From: Tahibacter amnicola
GTDB lineage: Bacteria; Pseudomonadota; Gammaproteobacteria; Xanthomonadales; Rhodanobacteraceae
Direction of reading: 5' to 3'
DNA length: 64,000 bases
Assembly: GCF_025398735.1 (NCBI RefSeq)
Contig: NZ_CP104694.1
Span: 3,187,001-3,251,000, forward strand
Under the pieces are notes generated by a model, which saw only the letters and a list, made by a program, of their open reading frames with translations, was not told where the DNA came from and searched no databases. Position 1 is the first letter of the stretch. Every line of letters starts with the position of its first letter. Shown here one piece after another: positions 54,265 through 62,665 of the stretch. Both the position numbers and the translations under genes were made by a program.

Positions 54265-54380
54265 GCGTTGCGGTCGTTGCGCGATGGCGATGAATGGAAT
54301 GCGCGATCGCGTACTCTGGTTCACGTATGCCGGCCCCACGGCGCGGCGGCACTGACACGACAACTCGCAGGGACCTTCGC

Positions 54381-55435
54381 ATGATCGGATGGGTATTCGC
54401 GACAGCAGCAACCGCGCTCATTGGTGCGGCCCCGGAACCTTCGGCGCTTGAGCTGATGATGGCGAAGTGCCGCGTCGCTCAGGCCGAGGAGACCCGGCGC
54501 GGTACCGGGGGTGGTGTCTACAGGAGATCGGCATGCTCGGCGAAGCGGCCCAGAGTGTGGGGCCCCAGGTGCTTGAGCACTTGAAGTCCGAAGATCTCGA
54601 TGACCGGGCCTATGCCGCTACCGTCCTCGGCATGATCGGCTACCGGCCGGCGACTCCCGAACTGATCGCGGCGACGAAGTCGGAGGATTGGCGACTGGTG
54701 CTGGTCAGTGTGAATAGCCTGGGGTGGTTGAACGCCGTCGAGGCACGGCCCGACGTCCAGCGTATTGCCCGGACGCATTCGCTGGAGACAGTCAGGCGCC
54801 AGGCCATTCAGACACTGGAAGTGCTGGATGGCCGGCGCACATCGGTGCCCAACCGGGTTCCCGATCCACAGTCGTCGACGGGTGCATTCTCCTTGGTGGA
54901 GCACCCCTTCGGCACCCGCCGCAATGCCTGTCCGAACGGGCCTTGGCGCTGGAATGGCCGCGTCGTCGAGGTACCGGTCGAAGGCAAGAACGGTAGCGGA
55001 ACGTCGCCGCAGACGCCGTCGGTCACGACGATGAACCTGGGCGGCAGGGTCTCGTCACTGAAGGTTCCCGGCGGGCGTCTGGTCGGCAACAGTCAGGGAG
55101 AATGGGGCGGCGGTCTTTACTTCGAAACGGACGGCAAGGAGCCCCAGACGCTTTACGAGCGAAACGTCGACGCTATCGTGCGTGGGCCCGACGGCGTGGT
55201 CGCCATCGGCGGACTGGCGCATTTGACGTCCGACAGCGGATTTGTCGTGGCTGTTGAGCGCACCGCGAACGGCTACGCCGCGGCAGTCCGCCTGGCCCTG
55301 ACCAGTGCCCCGGAGAGAGTAGTCCCCATCGACGCATCGGCACTGTTGATCTCGACGAACATCGTCAATCTCGTCCTTCGGCCCGGCTGGCAATTGGAAG
55401 AGGCAAGCTGCGCAGCCGATACCAAAGGTCGCTGA
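54381..55435 (+). pseudogene. exported HEAT-like protein, frameshifted
   Basis: From ATG 54381 a signal peptide (IGWVFATAATALIGA) leads to LMMAKCRVAQAEETRRGTGG in one frame. After a 5-base G run (54507-54511) the protein continues in another frame as WCLQEIGMLGEAAQSVGPQV and runs to 55435. One extra G would restore a 351-residue protein. HEAT-type repeats (LDDRAYAATVLGMIGYRPATPELI) lie in the first part, and a beta-rich domain with VEVPVEGKNGSGTS follows. As written it is broken; a base-calling error is plausible. Confidence 0.65.
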
Positions 55436-55514
55436 CCGCACTACACCGTTCCGCGGCCAGCGCGCAACAGATTCACGAGGTGGACAGGGTTACCAGGATG
55501 TCCCGTGTACTGCT

Positions 55515-56117
55515 TCAATCGCGTGATTTCCGCGCGAGGTGTTCAATGGTCCTCAGCGCGACAATTGGTGGGTAGTCCGCGAGGCAGGGCCACCGCCGCC
55601 GGTAGTAGCAATTCCAATAGCTGACCGCACGTGCCTTCGTCACTTTCACGAAGGCGTCGTTGTCGCGCGCAAATGCGGCCATCGCACGCGAGTCCCAGTG
55701 CGCGACGATCGGAATCGCTGCATTGGCCACTTCCACGACATAGTCGCCAAGCAGCGCCAAAAGGAATGGAAGTACCCACGGCGCGTCTGTGCCCGCCAAC
55801 TGTTGCGCGCACGCTTCGCGGAAGCGGCCGTCCCAGTGCCGTGTGCCCAGGCTCAGCCGGAAGCACCGTGCTTCCTCGCTGTCGCGGTCGACAAGGTGCC
55901 GAAGCGCACGATCCCGGTCGCGAACGCGGTACGGCATCGAGCCCACGCTGTGTGCGTGCCGTTCGTAGTCGATTCGATACGGAGCCGACAGGTACTCCCC
56001 CGCAATTGTGACGACAAAGCCGCCATTCCGCGCGTAGCCGGCAGTCGATATCAGGTCGGGAAGTTCGATAGCCGCCATGCGTGCGATGGCGGCGGGAAAA
56101 CGGGGCTCGTAGTCCAT
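55515..56117 (-). CDS. hypothetical protein, 200 residues
   Basis: No signal peptide. The protein starts MDYEPRFPAAIARMAAIELP and contains FVVTIAGEYLSAPYRIDY, HLVDRDSEEARCFRLSLGTRHWDGRFREAC and a C-terminal helical region YWNCYYRRRWPCLADYPP. The pattern suggests a small alpha-beta domain followed by helices. No family recognised. It is convergent with the HEAT-like gene. Confidence 0.65.
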   Translation of the reverse strand: MDYEPRFPAAIARMAAIELPDLISTAGYARNGGFVVTIAGEYLSAPYRIDYERHAHSVGSMPYRVRDRDRALRHLVDRDSEEARCFRLSLGTRHWDGRFREACAQQLAGTDAPWVLPFLLALLGDYVVEVANAAIPIVAHWDSRAMAAFARDNDAFVKVTKARAVSYWNCYYRRRWPCLADYPPIVALRTIEHLARKSRD

Positions 56118-56368
56118 GGCAGTCTCTACTGCAGCGCGTCGGTCGCGGACGTTCGCGCCTGCAGGAGCGTGGATTGAGCAGGGGGCGATAGTAGCGGGCT
56201 AGGGCGACATTGCAAGTCCCGGCACGCCGCATTCCGCGCATTCCCGCATCACCCTCTGCTACCCGGCGCGCCGGGCACTCCGATCGGCGCAATCGCGTCG
56301 CGGCGGGAAATCCGGCTCGCTAGATTCCGCACGCCGGCGTCTGTCGCCACTTCCGAGGAGCTTTACCC

Positions 56369-57886
56369 ATGTTGCGTCTCTCTGCTCTGGCCCTGGCGCT
56401 GTTGCCGTTGATGGCCCAGGCCGACAATCCGGAAACCCTGACGGAGCGTTCCAACACGCGGGCACGCGAGGTGCTGGATGCCACGGTCGCCGCGATGGGC
56501 GGTGCGGAGGCGATCCGGGGCGTAAAAGGGGTACGCCTGACCCTGGAAGGCGAAACCTGGCCGCGCATGCAGATGCCGACGCCGGAAGCACCGTTCGAGG
56601 CGGGCCGGTCCAAGGAAGTCCTGTTGCTGGATCTGGCCGGTAATCGTCTGAATCTTGAAACCAGCAACAGCGGTGCGGGCTTCGAGGCACATAACCGCAC
56701 GGTGCTCAAGAACGGCGAGGGCACGAACTACGACTACCGTGCCCGCGTGGCGACGCCAATTCCCGTGGCGCAATCCAGCCAGCAGCAATTGGTGCAGTAC
56801 CAGCGCCGGCTGCCCAATCTGATTCTGCGCCAGGCGCTGGACCGCCAGAACTCGCTGCGCTATCTGGGCGAGGATACCTACGCGGGTGCGCCGCATGACG
56901 TCATCACCTTCGTGATGCCGGATACGCAGCAGGTGGCTGTCTATGTCGACAGCAAGACCAAGTTGATCTCGAAGTACGAGCTGGCTTTCACCGATCCGCT
57001 GGCGGGTGAAGAGGCGTCGGAAGTGCTGTTCGGTGATTACGTCGACAATGGCAACGTGAAAGTGCCGCGCCGGTGGGAATTCCGGCAGGCTGGCGAGGCC
57101 GTGTCCCGATTCGATGCCAAGGTTGAAATCAATCCGGCGATCACCGACGCCTCATTCGAGGTCGCCGCAGAGGGATTCACCAAGGCGCAACCGGTGCCCA
57201 ACGAGCTGCCACAACGCGTGGAAAAGCTCGGTGAAGGCGTCTATGTCTTCCACAATGGTGCGGGCCAGAACCAGAACACGCTCGCCGTGGCGTTCAAGGA
57301 CTACGTGCTTGCCGTCGAGGCGCCGGGTTCCAGTGGCGGTGCGGAAAACGTGATGCGCCAGATCAAGGAAACCATCCCGGGAAAGCCTATTCGTTACGTG
57401 GTCATGACGCATCATCACGGTGATCACATCGGTGGGCTGCGGGGTTTCATTGCGGAAGGCGCCACGGTGGTGACGACCAAGGGCAACCGCAACGTGGTCG
57501 AGACCATGGCCAAGGCACCGCAGAACGATCGCCTCGGCAAATCACCGCGTGCACCGGAATTCCTTTTCGTCGAGAAGGGCCGCCGCGTCATCACCGATGG
57601 CGAGCAGACCGTCGAACTGATCGACGTCGGTCCGCATCCGCACGCGCGTGAGATGCTGGTTGCTTACCTGCCCAAGCACCGCGTCCTGTTCCAGGGGGAT
57701 CTCTTCTTCATCCCCAACAACGACGCGCCGGTCGGCCCGCCGCAGGAAGGCACGCTCGCCTTTGCCCGGTTCCTCAAGGACAAGAAGCTGAAAGTGGACA
57801 AGATCGCCGCCGTGCACGGTCGCACCGTCACGATCGAGGAGTTCACGCAGGCGACGGAAAACGCGACGAAGTCGGCGTCGCGCTAA
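56369..57886 (+). CDS. exported MBL-fold metallo-hydrolase
   Basis: This encodes 505 residues. A signal peptide (LSALALALLPLMAQA) is followed by a roughly 260-residue N-terminal domain of the type in outer-membrane lipoprotein-sorting-like proteins, then a metallo-beta-lactamase fold with the zinc motif MTHHHGDHIGG, VGPHPHAREMLVAYLP and FQGDLFFIP. It should be a periplasmic hydrolase; members of this MBL group act on various esters or sulfates. The substrate is unknown. A hairpin follows the stop. Confidence 0.83.
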   Translation: MLRLSALALALLPLMAQADNPETLTERSNTRAREVLDATVAAMGGAEAIRGVKGVRLTLEGETWPRMQMPTPEAPFEAGRSKEVLLLDLAGNRLNLETSNSGAGFEAHNRTVLKNGEGTNYDYRARVATPIPVAQSSQQQLVQYQRRLPNLILRQALDRQNSLRYLGEDTYAGAPHDVITFVMPDTQQVAVYVDSKTKLISKYELAFTDPLAGEEASEVLFGDYVDNGNVKVPRRWEFRQAGEAVSRFDAKVEINPAITDASFEVAAEGFTKAQPVPNELPQRVEKLGEGVYVFHNGAGQNQNTLAVAFKDYVLAVEAPGSSGGAENVMRQIKETIPGKPIRYVVMTHHHGDHIGGLRGFIAEGATVVTTKGNRNVVETMAKAPQNDRLGKSPRAPEFLFVEKGRRVITDGEQTVELIDVGPHPHAREMLVAYLPKHRVLFQGDLFFIPNNDAPVGPPQEGTLAFARFLKDKKLKVDKIAAVHGRTVTIEEFTQATENATKSASR

Positions 57887-57903
57887 GCATCGTCCATGGA
57901 GTT

Positions 57904-57931
57904 GCGGCCTGCGGCATTCGCTGCAGGCCGC
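57904..57931 (+). terminator. hairpin after the MBL-fold gene
   Basis: GCGGCCTGC (57904-57912) pairs with GCAGGCCGC (57923-57931) around a 10-base loop, 17 bases after the stop. No T tract, so terminator strength is uncertain. Confidence 0.5.
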
Positions 57932-58092
57932 GCGGTCCCATGACTCAACAGTGCGGATCGCTACCGATCACCACGCAATGGCGATGCGTTGTGCTCAGCG
58001 TGGCGCCTGACAGGGGCTTCGCCAAACGTCGCGTTGACGCCACGTGTGCAGGAGGCCACGCTTCGGCGCCGCCCTTGCCCGATGGTGTCTTC

Positions 58093-58566
58093 ATGCAGAA
58101 CTCCGCGGTCCCTACGCTCTATGAGTGGCTTGGCGGCATGGAACCGCTGCTACGCTTGACTGCGCGCTTCTACGAACGCGTCAAGGACGATGCGTTGCTG
58201 GCCCCCGTCTTTGCCCACATGGATGCGAGCCATCCGCAGCACGTAGCGGCCTTCCTGGCCGAGGTGCTGGGTGGTCCAAAATCCTACTCGGCGCACCACG
58301 GTGGTCATGCGCACATGGTCCGCCAGCACCTGGACCGCCACCTCACGCAGGCGCACCGCCGCCAATGGGTTTCGCTGCTGCTGTCGACCGCCGACGAACT
58401 CGGCCTGCCGGACGACCCGGAGTTCCGATCAGCCCTGGTCGGCTACCTTGAATGGGGCTCGCGCCTGGCGGTCATCAACTCGCAGGGCGATGCGGTCGTG
58501 GATCCGGATGCACCGATGCCGCAGTGGGGCTGGGGCGAAGTGAAAGGGCCCTATGCCGGCGGTTGA
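58093..58566 (+). CDS. group II truncated haemoglobin
   Basis: This encodes 157 residues. YEWLGGMEPLLRLTARFYERVKDD starts the fold; VLGGPKSYSAHHGGHAHMVRQHLDRHLTQAHRRQW holds the haem-binding region with the proximal His candidates; LVGYLEWGSRLAVINSQGD and PMPQWGWGEVKGPY close it. These are group II truncated globin signatures. Such proteins bind oxygen or nitric oxide, which could protect against nitrite-derived nitric oxide in a cell with nap. ATG 58093 is used because upstream codons look non-coding. Confidence 0.88.
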   Translation: MQNSAVPTLYEWLGGMEPLLRLTARFYERVKDDALLAPVFAHMDASHPQHVAAFLAEVLGGPKSYSAHHGGHAHMVRQHLDRHLTQAHRRQWVSLLLSTADELGLPDDPEFRSALVGYLEWGSRLAVINSQGDAVVDPDAPMPQWGWGEVKGPYAGG

Positions 58567-59074
58567 GCGGTGCGGTGACGCCACTGCGCTCGTATTGACG
58601 CGCGGCACTTCCCGCCGACCACTGGAATGCCGCCGCGGCGCGTGGCGTGCCGGGTCTTCGAGAGGGCCCCTGCTCCTGGCGCCTCGGGCGAGTAGCCCGG
58701 CCATCGCCGACGAGGGCGGAAAGCTGACGCTGGGCCCACGCGCAAAACGTGATTTCGCGGCCGCGTGTTCACCGCAGCTGGTTTCCGCGATCAAGCACAC
58801 TCAGCAGATGGTGGCGAGCCGACGCGACGTCACATTCGTGTGGATTCTCCAGGAACGCGTGCCCAATGATCGGGGAGGGGCTTCAGCCTCGCGGTTCCCG
58901 GCCGCGATGAGGCTATCCCGGTCGGGCTTCGGCCAGATTCGTACGCTCCGGGCCGTGCCTGCCAACACCACGGTGGTGCTGGAACTGGCCGGGAACGGCA
59001 AGGCCACGGCGTCGGCCGAGCGCTGGCGATTGTTCCGTGACCGGAAAGCCTGTCGCGATGTTGCCGCGGACTAA
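58553..59074 (+). CDS. weakly supported open reading frame
   Basis: A 173-codon frame overlaps the haemoglobin stop by 14 bases. The second half (DFAAACSPQLVSAIKHTQQMVASRRDVTF, TTVVLELAGNGKATASAERWRLF) looks protein-like, whereas the first half is Arg-rich and unconvincing. There is no good ribosome site. It could be a remnant or a chance frame. Without it, 58567-59257 would be a 691-base stretch with no gene. Confidence 0.25.
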   Translation: MPAVERCGDATALVLTRGTSRRPLECRRGAWRAGSSRGPLLLAPRASSPAIADEGGKLTLGPRAKRDFAAACSPQLVSAIKHTQQMVASRRDVTFVWILQERVPNDRGGASASRFPAAMRLSRSGFGQIRTLRAVPANTTVVLELAGNGKATASAERWRLFRDRKACRDVAAD

Positions 59075-59257
59075 CGGCCACTTCACGCCTGGATCACACT
59101 CTTCCACAGTCCAGCGAACTATTCTTGTGGAATGCGTGGCGCCGTGAGCAGGTGAAGGGGGCATGGCGGTCGGGCTCGCCAGTGGCACGAATGTGCCGCA
59201 ATTGACGATGACCCACTGGATGGATCACACGCTTTGCTTTATCCATGGGAGCCCTTC

Positions 59258-60043
59258 ATGAAAATCGCATTCACCGCGTTGTTGCTGTTGCCCGCCCTCG
59301 CCAATGCCCAGAGCATCGAAATCAAGGGCGACCAGGTCGAGATAACCGCCCCCGGCACGCATATCAGCACCTCTGCCGCAGGCGCCAGCGTCAGCGCCGG
59401 CACGACCCGGATCGACAGTCGCGATGCGTCAGCCAACGTCACTACGGACGCCGCGAAGGTCCGCGCCGGAGCGAATGGAAGCACCACGGTACGTGCAACG
59501 TCGAAAGCTGCGCCCGGAACGTCCAGCGTGCAGACCACGACAAAGCGCGATGCCACGGGTAACCACAGTGTGACGACAGTGGTCACCGGCAATGCCGTCA
59601 ACCATGCCTCCGGCGGCGCAACGTCCGTGCAATCGATCGGCGAGGAGACCGTTGTCGAAACCGATACCGGCGACAGTGTCACCACCACGCACGTATCAAC
59701 GCGCAACGGCGTGCAGATCCGCTCGACGGCCAGCACCACGTCGGCGCAGGGTTCATCGGAAGTCAGCTACGTCAATGGCGAGCTGGATGGCACGAATTTC
59801 TCGGGTCGTAAACTGGCCAGCGTCGCGTTTACCAACGCCTCGCTGATCGCTGCCGATTTCCGCAATGCGGATCTGCAGGGCGCCGACCTGACCAACGCCG
59901 ATTTCACCCGCGCCCAGCTCCAGGGCGCCAATCTGCGGCATGCGGACATCACCAATACCGAGTTCAGCGACGCTGTGCTTGACGGCGCGTTGTGGGTCGA
60001 CGGACGCACCTGCGGTTCGAATTCGCGCGGGGTTTGCCGGTAA
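59258..60043 (+). CDS. exported pentapeptide-repeat protein
   Basis: This encodes 261 residues from ATG 59258 with GGGAG upstream. The signal peptide is FTALLLLPALANAQ. Residues 20-180 are a long Ser/Thr/Ala-rich, beta-prone region (TTTKRDATGNHSVTTVVTGNAVN). Residues about 180-245 hold pentapeptide repeats of the A(D/N)LxN type (FRNADLQGADLTNADFTRAQL, then LRHADITNTEF), forming a right-handed helix. A C-terminal cysteine pair follows (RTCGSNSRGVCR). Exported members of this family are uncommon; the role may be surface binding. Confidence 0.75.
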   Translation: MKIAFTALLLLPALANAQSIEIKGDQVEITAPGTHISTSAAGASVSAGTTRIDSRDASANVTTDAAKVRAGANGSTTVRATSKAAPGTSSVQTTTKRDATGNHSVTTVVTGNAVNHASGGATSVQSIGEETVVETDTGDSVTTTHVSTRNGVQIRSTASTTSAQGSSEVSYVNGELDGTNFSGRKLASVAFTNASLIAADFRNADLQGADLTNADFTRAQLQGANLRHADITNTEFSDAVLDGALWVDGRTCGSNSRGVCR

Positions 60044-60147
60044 GCGGCTGCCTTTGCAATGGCGTGTGTGACACCAGAGAGCGGTGTTCTGCGCGCCCAA
60101 GCCCCATCGTGCGGTCGCATTGCGACCACGCACTACGAAGATCTCGC

Positions 60148-60182
60148 GTAGCGTGTGGTCACCGCCGGTGACCGCACGCTAC
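60148..60182. terminator. 16-base-stem hairpin between convergent genes
   Basis: GTAGCGTGTGGTCACC (60148-60163) pairs with GGTGACCGCACGCTAC (60167-60182) with one G-U pair and a 3-base loop. It separates the genes ending at 60043 and 60199. The arm resembles that of the hairpin at 15659-15687. Confidence 0.65.
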
Positions 60183-60198
60183 GGGCATATCCGTCTGC

Positions 60199-60987
60199 CT
60201 AGCGGCTCGTCACACGCTTTGCTGCAAATCCCATATACGAGATCGCCAGGTTGCCGCTCTCGACAAGGGCCAACCGTTCGCCCATCTGCGCAAAGGTCAA
60301 GCGACCGCGCTTGTGCTGGATCCATGCACGTAGCGCGGTGAGCGGCTTCGCCGGTGGCGCCAGGCCCTTGAGATCGCCCAGCTCCAATCCGTGCCGGTTC
60401 AGATGGGCCGCCAGCTCGTCTGGCCGAATGAACTGGCGCCACACATGCACATCACGCGGCACCATTCGCGTGGGCCACCAGTCCTGCGCCAGCTTGATGG
60501 CGACGAGGTAGCTGCGCAGCGTGCGGTTGATCGTATCGAAGAGAAAAACGCCATCCGGTTTCAGGACGCGTGCGACTTCCGCGATCACGGTGCCGACGTC
60601 GTCGACGTGTTCAAGTACGTCGCAACAACTGACGATATCGAATGATGCATCGGCAAAAGGAAGTTGCTCGGCAGTGCCCTCCCGATAGTCGATCGACAAT
60701 CCGCTCGCTGCGGCATGCGCCCGCGCCGCGACCAGCGAGGGTACTGACTGATCGATCCCGGTGACGGTGCACCCGAGGCGGGCAAACCCCTCCGCCAGCA
60801 GGCCGCCGCCGCAGCCGACATCCAGCAGGCGCATCTCACGGGTGTTTCGCGATTGCCGGGCCAGAACGCGCGTGAAGTAGGCCAGGCGTGGCGGGTTCAC
60901 CGCCGTGCGTAGCAGCGCCATGAAACCGTCCTGCTCCCACCAGGTGTCTGCTACCCGGTCATAGATGGTGTTGTCGATTGTGGGCAT
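60199..60987 (-). CDS. UbiG-like class I methyltransferase
   Basis: This encodes 262 residues from ATG 60987. YDRVADTWWEQDGFMALLR near the start, LLDVGCGGGLLAEGFARLG (SAM motif I), CTVTGIDQSVPSLVAAR, FDIVSCCDVLEHVDDV and PDGVFLFDTINRTLRSYL match UbiG-type 3-demethylubiquinol O-methyltransferases. The C-terminal half is longer than in E. coli UbiG. It may act on another phenolic or lipid substrate. It is divergent from the DCC gene across an AT-rich palindrome. Confidence 0.78.
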   Translation of the reverse strand: MPTIDNTIYDRVADTWWEQDGFMALLRTAVNPPRLAYFTRVLARQSRNTREMRLLDVGCGGGLLAEGFARLGCTVTGIDQSVPSLVAARAHAAASGLSIDYREGTAEQLPFADASFDIVSCCDVLEHVDDVGTVIAEVARVLKPDGVFLFDTINRTLRSYLVAIKLAQDWWPTRMVPRDVHVWRQFIRPDELAAHLNRHGLELGDLKGLAPPAKPLTALRAWIQHKRGRLTFAQMGERLALVESGNLAISYMGFAAKRVTSR

Positions 60988-61037
60988 GGGGAGTCCTCTG
61001 GAAGGCGCCTGCGTCAATCTGCGCCATTGATCAACGA

Positions 61038-61053
61038 TTAACTAATTAGTTAA
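61038..61053. promoter_or_regulatory. perfect 16-base AT-rich palindrome
   Basis: TTAACTAATTAGTTAA is a perfect palindrome in the 132-base divergent region between the UbiG-like and DCC genes. A second overlapping palindrome, TAGTTAACTA, lies at 61047-61056. The form is that of a TetR-type operator. No TetR-type gene is in the window. Confidence 0.65.
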
Positions 61054-61119
61054 CTAGCTGCAAGCTTAATCATCTGCCGGCCGGTTGCCAACCGATTTCC
61101 GGGCTCTTTGGAGAAAGCC

Positions 61120-61548
61120 ATGCAAACGAATGAAACAAGCGACGCTGTCTGGCTCGTTTATGATGACGAATGCCCGATCTGCCGGGCCTATTGCCGTCGG
61201 GTGCGCATCACGCGGGCGGCCGGAGCGCTGTATCTGGTTGACGCCCGGCAACCAGGCGCGCTGATGGATGAAATCACCGCCGCGGGCCTGGACATCGACC
61301 AGGGCATGGTGCTGAAGGTGCGCGGGGCGCTGTACTACGGGGCCGACGCTATCCGCGTGTTGACCTTGATGAGCACTCCGTCTGGCTGGTTCAACCGGAT
61401 GGCTTATCTGTTGTTTGGCTCTGCACGGCGGGCGGGTATTGCATATCCGGCGGGGAAAGCGTTTCGGAATCTCCTGCTGAAAGGGCTGGGTATTTCCTAC
61501 GTCAACAATCTCGGACGCACCAACCCGTTTTCCGGGGTGTCCCGCTGA
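61120..61548 (+). CDS. DCC-family thiol-disulfide oxidoreductase
   Basis: This encodes 142 residues from ATG 61120 with GGAGAAAG upstream. LVYDDECPICRAYCRRVRI holds the DxxCPxC motif of the DCC family. A tail with a hydrophobic patch (WFNRMAYLLFGSARRAGIAYPAGKAFRNLLLKGLGI) follows. Studied roles are few; members are thought to handle thiols or redox signals. It is divergent from the UbiG-like gene and probably shares its operator. Confidence 0.83.
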   Translation: MQTNETSDAVWLVYDDECPICRAYCRRVRITRAAGALYLVDARQPGALMDEITAAGLDIDQGMVLKVRGALYYGADAIRVLTLMSTPSGWFNRMAYLLFGSARRAGIAYPAGKAFRNLLLKGLGISYVNNLGRTNPFSGVSR

Positions 61549-61614
61549 CGCAAGCCGCAACAGCGGTGAGCGGCCTGTCTATACTTCCACAAACATCCCG
61601 ACAGGAATGCCCGC

Positions 61615-62592
61615 ATGCCAGCCTCTGCGATTGCATCTGCGTTGTTGGAGCCGGCGCCGCCGGTCATCGAAAGCCAGGCTGCGAGTCCGCAGGGTGCGTC
61701 GGACCTGCGGGAAGCTGCCCAGTGGTGCTACCAGCTGCGCTACCAGCACTCGCATGCCGCGCAGGACTTCGTGCAGATCATCGCTTCTTTCAACATCGCA
61801 CCGCCGGAAAGCGCGGGCAGCGGCGTGCCGCAGCGCGTCGACCTGTTTCTGACAGCACGGCTGATCTACAGCGGAAACGAAGAATCGATCCAGGCCTTGG
61901 AATTGCGCCGTGCGGGTAACGCGATGTGGCCGTGCGCCACCTACGGCCCACCGGACACCCTCGTCGATCTTGGATCTGGCACCGGCGATGGCGATGTGCG
62001 TACCTATTGTTTTGATCCCGCCGTACCCGCGGCGGCATTCGCCCGCATCGGCTTGACCTGGCGAAGCCTTGATGTCGCCAGTACGCAGAACGCAGGCGCA
62101 GTACTTGCGGGTCATCGCGACGACGGAACAGGCAGCGAGGGTGCCGCGGTGCTGCCGCCTGCCATCATGCCTGCTCCCGTTTCCTCACCGTCCGTATCGC
62201 CCTTCAACACGTGGTCGCAGGACTTCGATATCACTGACTACGGCGATACGATCCAGTCCGCCCTGGACGCCGTACTTACCGCGCTGTGTGGCGGCAGTTC
62301 GTTGGGTCAGCAGATCCAGATGCAGGTGTCCTACAGCTATCCCCTGATCTCTCCAGAGGGGCCGGCTGCACTGGCGACGGAAGTGCCGGTCACCGTAGTA
62401 CCCACCCAGCCCATCACGGCGGATACCAGCGCGAAACTAGCCACCACGCTGGAGTTCTGGCTGGCAAAGACTGCTCCAGTCAGGACGAAGGCGCAATGGC
62501 ACATCGCGATCACGCTGTATTCGCAGATGCCGTACGCGGCCGAGCAGCCGCTGTTGAGGATTAATCGGCTGGTTTATCGGTTGGAGGGATGA
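61615..62592 (+). CDS. hypothetical protein, 325 residues
   Basis: This encodes a protein with LREAAQWCYQLRYQHSHAAQDFVQI near the N-terminus, an internal WPCATYGPPDTLVDLGSG and a C-terminal beta-rich LGQQIQMQVSYSYPLISPEG ... RTKAQWHIAITLYSQMPY. No domain is recognised and no signal peptide is present. It is followed by the PD-(D/E)XK-like gene after 73 bases, and the two may be one unit. Confidence 0.6.
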   Translation: MPASAIASALLEPAPPVIESQAASPQGASDLREAAQWCYQLRYQHSHAAQDFVQIIASFNIAPPESAGSGVPQRVDLFLTARLIYSGNEESIQALELRRAGNAMWPCATYGPPDTLVDLGSGTGDGDVRTYCFDPAVPAAAFARIGLTWRSLDVASTQNAGAVLAGHRDDGTGSEGAAVLPPAIMPAPVSSPSVSPFNTWSQDFDITDYGDTIQSALDAVLTALCGGSSLGQQIQMQVSYSYPLISPEGPAALATEVPVTVVPTQPITADTSAKLATTLEFWLAKTAPVRTKAQWHIAITLYSQMPYAAEQPLLRINRLVYRLEG

Positions 62593-62665
62593 GGGTGTTG
62601 TTGCGTGTGCAGTTCGGGACGATGGTGGTCGCGAGGCCAGTGTCACTGAGAGAAGGAGTGCAGAC

